A DNA stretch of 5,038 nucleotides from Thiomargarita sp. GTDB lineage: Bacteria > Pseudomonadota > Gammaproteobacteria > Beggiatoales > Beggiatoaceae. The position numbers were made by a program, and so were the translations under genes. The DNA lies in assembly GCA_030635005.1 (NCBI GenBank), contig DAOVZS010000161.1, positions 1 through 5,038 of the forward strand. The letters run 5' to 3'. Numbering within the stretch: the stretch's first letter is position 1; each line of letters opens with the position of its first letter. Below the pieces are notes generated by a model, which worked only from the letters and a program-made list of their open reading frames with translations, did no database searches and was not told the DNA's origin. Positions 1 through 5,038 of the stretch are shown here, in pieces.

Positions 1-151
1 GGATATGTTGTGCCACCCAAATAAATAACGGTGCATCAATATGAAAAGCTTTATCAGCAAATGGAATTAAACAAAGAATAGGGATTATAATGACAACTAT
101 AATCGACAACGTACTTTCATATTTATGATAAAATGATGTAATTGGAAACAT
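1..151 (-). CDS. N-terminal fragment of a GT-C / family 39-like glycosyltransferase
   Basis: The - strand is open from an ATG at 151-149 to the window edge, giving 50 residues; an in-frame stop lies just upstream at 172-170, so this ATG is the natural start. The fragment has a short polar N terminus (MFPITSFYHKYESTL), one strongly hydrophobic segment (about residues 15-32), then a loop reading DKAFHIDAPLFIWVAQHI. A first transmembrane helix followed by an external loop with an invariant Asp in an 'FHID-P' context resembles bacterial membrane glycosyltransferases of the ArnT/PMT (GT39, GT-C fold) type. In that fold the first-loop Asp serves in catalysis with a polyprenyl-phosphate-sugar donor. 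No Shine-Dalgarno sequence is visible; an AT-repeat precedes the start. The gene is divergent from the fused spermidine-synthase-like gene, with 106 bp between start codons. The family call rests on one helix and one motif, so sugar and acceptor cannot be said. Confidence 0.62.
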   Translation of the reverse strand, partial: MFPITSFYHKYESTLSIIVVIIIPILCLIPFADKAFHIDAPLFIWVAQHI

Positions 152-200
152 TATATATATATATTTAGTTTATGAGTCATCCAGTGAAAAAAAGTGAATA

Positions 201-218
201 AGATTATCATCATAATCT
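201..218. promoter_or_regulatory. Perfect palindrome, candidate operator
   Basis: AGATTAT (201-207) and ATAATCT (212-218) are exact reverse complements separated by CATC. The site lies between two divergent genes. It overlaps the candidate -10 of the - strand gene and sits just upstream of the candidate -35 of the + strand gene, where a dimeric regulator could affect both. AT-rich DNA makes short palindromes common, so this is only a candidate. Confidence 0.33.
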
Positions 219-230
219 CATAATTGGCAA
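203..230 (-). promoter_or_regulatory. Candidate promoter for the divergent glycosyltransferase-like gene
   Basis: On the - strand TTGCCA (230-225) and GATAAT (208-203) are separated by 16 bp, a plausible sigma-70 type pair. Transcription would start near 196 and leave a leader of about 45 nt. The sequence is so AT-rich that chance matches are likely. Confidence 0.3.
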
Positions 231-253
231 TTATTTTAAAGAAATCCTATAAA
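224..253 (+). promoter_or_regulatory. Candidate promoter of the first fused gene
   Basis: TTGGCA (224-229) and TATAAA (248-253) are 18 bp apart. The -10-like box ends only 4 nt before the ATG at 258, so transcription would be expected to start at or within 1-3 nt of the start codon, giving a leaderless or nearly leaderless mRNA. No Shine-Dalgarno sequence is present; the bases before the start read AAATCCTATAAAATTC. Confidence 0.4.
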
Positions 254-257
254 ATTC

Positions 258-2564
258 ATGAATAAACCCTCAAACACATCCCGTGTTCACACATTAAATG
301 TGTATTTAATTTTTACGATATCAGGGCTATCCGCACTCATTTATCAAATCATTTGGGCACGTTGGTTGGGACTTGTCTTTGGTAATACAGCAACATCAGT
401 GTCTATTGTCTTAGCAAGCTTTATGTTAGGCTTAGCTTTAGGAAGTTATCTTGTAGGACGACGATTGCATAAAATCGAGAATCCTATGTTGATGTATGCA
501 TATTTAGAGTTAGGTATTGGGCTATTTGCAGTGTGTTTTCCCTGGTTTTCAATGTTTACAGATGGGATATTCACTTCAATAGTCAATGCAGAAACACCGC
601 TCGCTTGGAGTATCGCGGTTAGAGGCATACTTGCTTTTATATTATTAGCAATACCCACAACACTTATGGGCGCCACTCTACCCTTATTAACTGATTTTTT
701 CAGACGTGATCCACGACATACTAACACTTGGAAAGTGGGTTTATTATATGCTGCTAACACATTTGGAGCAGCTGTGGGGATTATGGTGGCCAGTTTTATC
801 TTAATTGAGTTAATTGGTGTCCGTTCAACGACCTTATTTGCCGCTGCCCTTAATTTCTTTGTGGCTTATATTGCACTCAAATATGCCCATTCTACAGTGT
901 TACAACCAGCTGGTTCAGTCTCTGAACAAAAATTACCCTTAGATAAAATGGGAAAACTGGCTTTGGTTGTCCTTGCAGCTAGCGGTGCTATCGCCTTAGC
1001 CAGTGAAGTGTTATGGACTCGTGCTTTAGAAATTTTAATTGGTAACTCAACGTATGCTTTTGCGATGATTGTAGTCGTCTATTTACTGGGAATCGCAACG
1101 GGTAGTTGGGCAATGTCATTGATTGTTAATCGTTTGAAATCTTTATCATTATGGTTAGCAGGAATTCAATTAGGTATGGGCATTTGGACAATTCTCGCGA
1201 TAGTCCTTTTTTCTGTTGTGAGTCCAATGATTTCTCAACATACTAATATGATCCATTCGATTGGAGAAATATTTTTATATCACTTGCAAGCTGTATTTCT
1301 CTTATTCCCATCGGCATTTTTATCAGGTGCTAATTTGCCATTATCCACAAGAATAATTGCACCACATACTGAAGATGCGGATGGTGTCCTCATTGCACAG
1401 GCATACGCTTGGAATACCATAGGCGCTGTATTTGGAGCATTAATTGCGGGATTTGGTATTGCCGCTTTTTTAGATTATTTTCAGGCAATTTATTTATTAG
1501 GTGTTTTTTATGGTGTAACAGCATTGATGGTTGTGTTTGTTTCAATAGGAAAAAACGTTCAAAGACAATACGCTATGGTGGTTATGGGTATTTTATCTTG
1601 TGCTGTCATTGGCCTAAGCGTGATTCAAACTACTGAGAACAACCGTTTTGTAGAACGTGTAAAACAATATCATCCAGGTTATGACGTGCTGTACCATAAA
1701 CCAGGATTACAAGGGGTCACCACTGTATTACAACCCCCTAATATGCCTAGATATGTTCGATTATTGGTTAATGGGGCTGGCATGACTAATAAAGCCACTG
1801 ATACTAAAATGATGGCTCATTTACCTATGTTAGTGCATCCTAATCCGGAAAACACTTTGGTCATTTGTTTTGGTATGGGAACCACTTATAGATCTGCGAT
1901 GTCTTATGGACAAAAAGTGACTGTGGTGGAATTAGTTAATGAGGTTTTGGGTGCATTTGATCATTTTTATAGTGATGCACAACGTATACGTGATTACCCC
2001 AATGGACAGATGATTAATAATGATGGTCGTAATTTTTTAAAACTGACAGAAGAGCGTTTTGATGTCATTACGATTGATCCCCCGCCTCCTATTGATTCGG
2101 CGGGGGTAAATCATCTTTATTCAAAAGATTTTATTGAATTAGCACGTTCCCGTCTAAAAAAAGGGGGCATTATGGCACATTGGATTCCTTTTCCAAAACA
2201 AGGAGGCGGTGTGCATGATTGGACGACATTCAATATGTTGTTAGGCAGTTTTGCAACTGTTTATCCTCATACACTCATGATACCGGGTTGGAATAAGGTA
2301 GGTATGCACGTATTAGGATCTATGGAGCCTTTGGAAGTGTCTGATACCCGTCTTCGGAAATCTTTCATGACAAAAGGTATTGCACAAGATATTACAGAAT
2401 GGGATCTCGTACCCTTAAGTTATTTTCAACAATTTATGCCCATAGACTCTGAACTATGGAAAGGATTTCCGTTTGTGACTGATGATCGTCCTCTTCTCGA
2501 ATTTAATATGCTTAGATATTGGAAAACAGATACTCAAATTATGCTGAGACCCGTTTTCTGGTAA
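258..2564 (+). CDS. Fused polytopic membrane / spermidine-synthase-like protein, copy 1
   Basis: This 768-residue protein has two parts. Residues about 14-457 hold roughly 13 hydrophobic helices: two six-helix repeats (SG..AL...W.R at 22-35 recurs at 242-255; GA.LPL.T at 138-145 recurs at 357-364) plus an extra helix at 439-456. Residues about 475-768 align with spermidine/spermine synthases: LVICFGMGTTYRSA (534-547) replaces the GGGDGG loop, E558 in VTVVELV and D589 in NNDG match the nucleoside-binding acids, and D607 starts the DPPPP motif. The second Asp of the usual D-x-x-D-P is Pro610, and the Tyr-Gln-Glu of the polyamine site is D515-T516-K517, so ordinary putrescine aminopropyl transfer is doubtful. 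The family is known as fused MFS/spermidine synthase; substrate and role are unproven. The ATG at 258 is chosen because the N terminus matches the downstream paralogue from its first residue (MNKP-NTSRV). Confidence 0.9.
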   Translation: MNKPSNTSRVHTLNVYLIFTISGLSALIYQIIWARWLGLVFGNTATSVSIVLASFMLGLALGSYLVGRRLHKIENPMLMYAYLELGIGLFAVCFPWFSMFTDGIFTSIVNAETPLAWSIAVRGILAFILLAIPTTLMGATLPLLTDFFRRDPRHTNTWKVGLLYAANTFGAAVGIMVASFILIELIGVRSTTLFAAALNFFVAYIALKYAHSTVLQPAGSVSEQKLPLDKMGKLALVVLAASGAIALASEVLWTRALEILIGNSTYAFAMIVVVYLLGIATGSWAMSLIVNRLKSLSLWLAGIQLGMGIWTILAIVLFSVVSPMISQHTNMIHSIGEIFLYHLQAVFLLFPSAFLSGANLPLSTRIIAPHTEDADGVLIAQAYAWNTIGAVFGALIAGFGIAAFLDYFQAIYLLGVFYGVTALMVVFVSIGKNVQRQYAMVVMGILSCAVIGLSVIQTTENNRFVERVKQYHPGYDVLYHKPGLQGVTTVLQPPNMPRYVRLLVNGAGMTNKATDTKMMAHLPMLVHPNPENTLVICFGMGTTYRSAMSYGQKVTVVELVNEVLGAFDHFYSDAQRIRDYPNGQMINNDGRNFLKLTEERFDVITIDPPPPIDSAGVNHLYSKDFIELARSRLKKGGIMAHWIPFPKQGGGVHDWTTFNMLLGSFATVYPHTLMIPGWNKVGMHVLGSMEPLEVSDTRLRKSFMTKGIAQDITEWDLVPLSYFQQFMPIDSELWKGFPFVTDDRPLLEFNMLRYWKTDTQIMLRPVFW

Positions 2565-2577
2565 CACTCTTAAAATT

Positions 2578-2606
2578 ACCTTGTCTGGTTTGTTAGCCAG
2601 ACAGGT
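2578..2606 (+). terminator. Hairpin between the tandem genes, possible weak terminator
   Basis: ACCTTGTCTGG (2578-2588) pairs with CCAGACAGGT (2597-2606), giving ten base pairs with one bulged T and an 8-nt loop. It starts 13 nt after the stop codon of copy 1. The nearest T run (2621-2626) is 14 nt past the stem, so the U-tract of a standard intrinsic terminator is missing. It could be an attenuating or RNA-stabilising hairpin instead. Confidence 0.4.
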
Positions 2607-2625
2607 CAATTCTAAATCAATTTTT

Positions 2626-2631
2626 TATAAA
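2626..2631 (+). promoter_or_regulatory. -10-like box abutting the start of copy 2
   Basis: TATAAA ends 4 nt before the ATG at 2636, the same arrangement as at copy 1 (TATAAA ending at 253, ATG at 258). No good -35 is seen 16-18 bp upstream (AGGTCA at 2603-2608 is poor). If used, it would give copy 2 its own leaderless transcript after the hairpin; if not, copy 2 is read through from copy 1. No Shine-Dalgarno sequence is present. Confidence 0.3.
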
Positions 2632-2635
2632 TTCA

Positions 2636-4945
2636 ATGAATAAACCATTAAACACTTCCCGTGTTCAAACATTAAATGTCTATTTAATTTTCACGCTATC
2701 GGGTGTGGCAGCACTTATTTATCAAATTATTTGGGCCCGTTGGTTGGGGCTTGTATTTGGCAATACTGCAACCTCTATCTCTATCGTCTTGGCAAGCTTT
2801 ATGTTGGGCTTAGCTTTAGGAAGCTATATTGTAGGTAAACGATTACATAAAATTGATAATCCTATGTTGATGTATGCCTATTTAGAATTAGGTATTGGGA
2901 TATTTGCATTATGTTTTCCTTGGTTTGCAATGCTGACTGATTGGATATTTAGTGCGATAGTCAATACAGAAACACCCCTTGCTTGGAGTCTCACAGTAAG
3001 AGCCATACTTTCCTTTATTTTATTAGCTATACCCACGACACTCATGGGTGCAACGCTACCTTTATTAACCGATTTTTTCAGACGCGATCCACGTCATACT
3101 AATAGTTGGAAAGTGGGGGTATTATATGCAGCTAATACCTTTGGGGCAGCTTTGGGAATTATGATGGCCAGTTTTATATTGATTGAGTTAATTGGAGTGC
3201 GTTCTACCACTTTATTTGCTGCGGCACTCAATTTCTTGGTAGCGTATATTGGTCTTAAATATGCCCATTCTACAGTGTTGCAACCTGTCGACTCAATATC
3301 AACCACTCAAAATTTGTCATTGGATAAGATGGGCAAACTGGCTTTGTTTGTTCTTGCTGCTAGCGGTGCTATCGCTCTCGCAAGCGAGGTATTATGGACT
3401 CGTGCCCTAGAAATTCTCATTGGGAATTCAACTTATGCTTTTGCAATGATTGTGGTGGTCTATTTGTTGGGGATAGCTGCGGGTAGTTGGGCAATGTCAT
3501 TGATTGTGAATCGTTTGAAATCCTTGTCATTATGGTTAGCAGGACTTCAACTAGGAATGGGTATTTGGACAATTATTGCGATTATCCTATTTTCAATGGT
3601 GGGTAAAACGCTTGCTCAAGATGCGAATACCCCTCGTTTCATAGGTGAGATTTTTTGGTATCAGTTACAAGCTGTTTTTCTCTTGTTTCCGATCGCTTTT
3701 TTATCAGGTGCTAATTTTCCATTAGCTACAAGAATGATTGCACCACGTTCAGAAGATGCTAATGGGGTACTTATTGCTCGTGCTTACGCTTGGAATACCA
3801 TAGGTGCTGTGTTTGGATCATTGATTGCCGGTTTTGGCATTGCTGCCTTTTTAGATTATTTCCAAGCTATTTATTTATTAGGTGTTTTTTATGGTTTAAC
3901 AGCCTTAATAGTTGTTTTTGTTTCAATAGGAAAAAACTTTCAAAAACAATATGCTATGGTAGTGATGGGAATCATGTCTTGTGCTGTTATAGGCTTTACG
4001 GTGATTCAAACGACTGAGAAAAATCGTTTTACAGAACATTTAAAGCCTTATCATGGTGGATTTGAAGTCGTGTACCATAAACCAGGATTGCAAGGAGTGA
4101 CTACTGTTTTACAACACCCCGATAATCCTTATCATGCACGTTTGCTTGTGAATGCAGCGGGTATGACTATTAAAGTGACAGATACTAAGATGATGGCACA
4201 TTTACCCATGTTGCTTCATCCGAATCCTGAAAATACCTTGGTAATTTGCTTTGGTATGGGGACCACTTATCGTTCTGCAGTGTCTCATGGTAATCGAGTC
4301 ACCGTTGTAGAATTAGTCAAGGAGGTTTTTGATACATTTGATTATTTTTATACAGATGCACAATATGTACGTAATTATCCCAAAGGACAAATGATCAATA
4401 ATGATGGTCGTAATTTTCTGAAACTAACAAATGAGCGTTTTGATGTGATTACGATTGATCCCCCTCCTCCTATTGATGCCGCTGGGGTAAATCATCTTTA
4501 TTCAAAAGATTTTATTGAATTAGCACGTTCACGTCTGAAAAAAGGGGGAATTATGGCCCACTGGATTCCATATCCTACTTCAAGAAGTGGTGTACATGAT
4601 TGGACAATCTTTAATATGTTGTTAGGCAGTTTTGCGACCGTTTATCCTCATACGTTGATGATTTCAGGATGGAAGAATGCAGGTATGCATCTTATAGGTT
4701 CTATGGAACCTATAAAAATTTCAGATACACGTATTCAACAAGCTTTTTTGACGAATACAGTTGCAAAGGATATTACAGAATGGGATAGAGTACCCTTAAG
4801 TTATTTTCATAAACTGATACCCATAGACTCTGCTTTGTGGAAGCGTTTTCCTTTTGTGACAGATGATCATCCTCTTCTTGAATTCAATATGATTAGATAT
4901 TGGAAAGCAGGGACTAAACTCATGCGCCAACCTGTTTTTTGGTAA
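2636..4945 (+). CDS. Fused polytopic membrane / spermidine-synthase-like protein, copy 2
   Basis: This 769-residue protein is a full-length paralogue of the gene just upstream, about 81% identical by hand count, with one extra residue in the linker near 221-227 between the two membrane repeats. It has the same layout: about 13 hydrophobic helices to residue 458, then a spermidine-synthase-like Rossmann domain. Landmarks are CFGMGTTYRSA at 538-548, E559, D590 in NNDG, D608 of DPPPP with Pro611 in place of the second catalytic-site Asp, and D516-T517-K518 in place of the Tyr-Gln-Glu segment. Both copies end in nearly the same C terminus (TDD-PLLEFN, then PVFW). Neither shows a frameshift or stop, and most substitutions are conservative, so both seem to be under selection. 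The differences cluster in the loop at about 322-340 and in stretches of the C-terminal domain (about 462-480, 493-500, 646-651, 691-711), which could mean different substrates or partners. Confidence 0.9.
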   Translation: MNKPLNTSRVQTLNVYLIFTLSGVAALIYQIIWARWLGLVFGNTATSISIVLASFMLGLALGSYIVGKRLHKIDNPMLMYAYLELGIGIFALCFPWFAMLTDWIFSAIVNTETPLAWSLTVRAILSFILLAIPTTLMGATLPLLTDFFRRDPRHTNSWKVGVLYAANTFGAALGIMMASFILIELIGVRSTTLFAAALNFLVAYIGLKYAHSTVLQPVDSISTTQNLSLDKMGKLALFVLAASGAIALASEVLWTRALEILIGNSTYAFAMIVVVYLLGIAAGSWAMSLIVNRLKSLSLWLAGLQLGMGIWTIIAIILFSMVGKTLAQDANTPRFIGEIFWYQLQAVFLLFPIAFLSGANFPLATRMIAPRSEDANGVLIARAYAWNTIGAVFGSLIAGFGIAAFLDYFQAIYLLGVFYGLTALIVVFVSIGKNFQKQYAMVVMGIMSCAVIGFTVIQTTEKNRFTEHLKPYHGGFEVVYHKPGLQGVTTVLQHPDNPYHARLLVNAAGMTIKVTDTKMMAHLPMLLHPNPENTLVICFGMGTTYRSAVSHGNRVTVVELVKEVFDTFDYFYTDAQYVRNYPKGQMINNDGRNFLKLTNERFDVITIDPPPPIDAAGVNHLYSKDFIELARSRLKKGGIMAHWIPYPTSRSGVHDWTIFNMLLGSFATVYPHTLMISGWKNAGMHLIGSMEPIKISDTRIQQAFLTNTVAKDITEWDRVPLSYFHKLIPIDSALWKRFPFVTDDHPLLEFNMIRYWKAGTKLMRQPVFW

Positions 4946-4947
4946 AT

Positions 4948-4999
4948 CAAGAATGATTATTGGTGTGTTAAGTTTACGACTTGCACGCCAACATTCTTG
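4948..4999. repeat. Long imperfect inverted repeat after copy 2
   Basis: CAAGAATG (4948-4955) pairs perfectly with CATTCTTG (4992-4999), and TTGGTGTG (4960-4967) pairs with CACGCCAA (4984-4991) with one G-T wobble. The left arm carries a 4-nt ATTA bulge. Inside, TAAGT (4969-4973) can pair with ACTTG (4979-4983) around the loop TTACG. This is about 21 pairs, 3 nt past the stop codon of copy 2. No T run follows on either strand, so it is not a standard terminator. It may be a 3'-end protecting hairpin, a factor-aided terminator, or a dispersed palindromic element. Confidence 0.5.
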
Positions 5000-5038
5000 T
5001 GTAACATTCTCTTGAACAATATGACGAATTTAAATAAA
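5000..5038. other. Unassigned right edge
   Basis: These 39 bases are AT-rich. An ATG at 5021 opens a frame (MTNLNK) that runs off the edge, and short - strand frames also enter from the edge. None is long enough to be called a gene. Confidence 0.3.

Noticed and set aside
151..164. TATATATA run as a microsatellite or origin-like element
   Set aside because: Only about six dinucleotide units in a very AT-rich leader; no DnaA boxes, iterons or repeats accompany it.
446..760. 104-codon - strand open frame inside copy 1
   Set aside because: It lies wholly antisense to a strongly supported coding region, and its residues mirror the membrane segments; the equivalent frame is not kept intact in copy 2.
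1409..1636. 75-codon + strand frame inside copy 1, with a same-length counterpart at 3790-4017 in copy 2
   Set aside because: It is an out-of-frame reading of the conserved helix 11-13 region. The matching length follows from the duplication; the Cys/Phe/Arg-rich product has no recognisable domain and no start signal.
3094..3306. 70-codon - strand open frame inside copy 2
   Set aside because: Antisense shadow of the membrane region with no start signal or family resemblance.
258..4945. Tandem pair as a mobile element or composite transposon
   Set aside because: No transposase, terminal inverted repeats or target-site duplications are visible; the copies share similarity only from start to stop codon and short upstream boxes.
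4957..5037. 26-codon - strand frame entering from the right edge as the end of a convergent gene
   Set aside because: Two other - strand frames are also open over part of this short stretch, no domain is recognisable, and it overlaps the inverted repeat, so coding cannot be supported.

Overview
The window holds two near-identical genes in tandem on the + strand (258-2564 and 2636-4945) and the start of a divergent gene on the - strand (151 down to 1, running off the left edge). Both large genes encode fused membrane/aminopropyltransferase-like proteins of about 770 residues, of the kind usually annotated as 'fused MFS/spermidine synthase'. A polytopic N-terminal half (residues 1 to about 457) is followed by a Rossmann-fold spermidine-synthase-like domain (about 475-768). 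Counted by hand, the two proteins are about 81% identical over their full length with one single-residue indel, so they arose by duplication of one gene. The partial divergent gene looks like the N terminus of a GT-C / family 39 type glycosyltransferase.

Region by region: 1-151 is the 5' end of the glycosyltransferase-like gene. 152-257 is a very AT-rich divergent intergenic region with candidate back-to-back promoters and a perfect 7-bp-arm palindrome. 258-2564 is the first fused gene. 2565-2635 is a 71-bp gap with a hairpin and a -10-like box that abuts the next start codon. 2636-4945 is the second fused gene. 4946-5038 is a short tail with a long imperfect inverted repeat and no gene I can assign.

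Organism: the DNA is AT-rich bacterial sequence. Both large genes lack a visible Shine-Dalgarno sequence and have TATAAA 4-5 nt before the ATG. The type of proteins and the base composition would fit an AT-rich proteobacterium, but the window has no marker gene and I do not name a taxon.

Function: the most interesting points are in the paralogous pair. The C-terminal domain keeps the fold-defining and nucleoside-binding acidic residues of spermidine synthases, but it replaces the polyamine-site residues (the second Asp of D-x-x-D-P becomes Pro, giving DPPPP; the Tyr-Gln-Glu segment becomes Asp-Thr-Lys). It also seems to follow an odd (13th) membrane segment, which would put it outside the cytoplasm. 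The membrane half is itself an internal duplication with a constant offset of about 220 residues. These features suggest a membrane protein whose catalytic domain does something other than ordinary spermidine synthesis. The divergent GT-C-like gene could be a functional partner, but that rests on adjacency alone.
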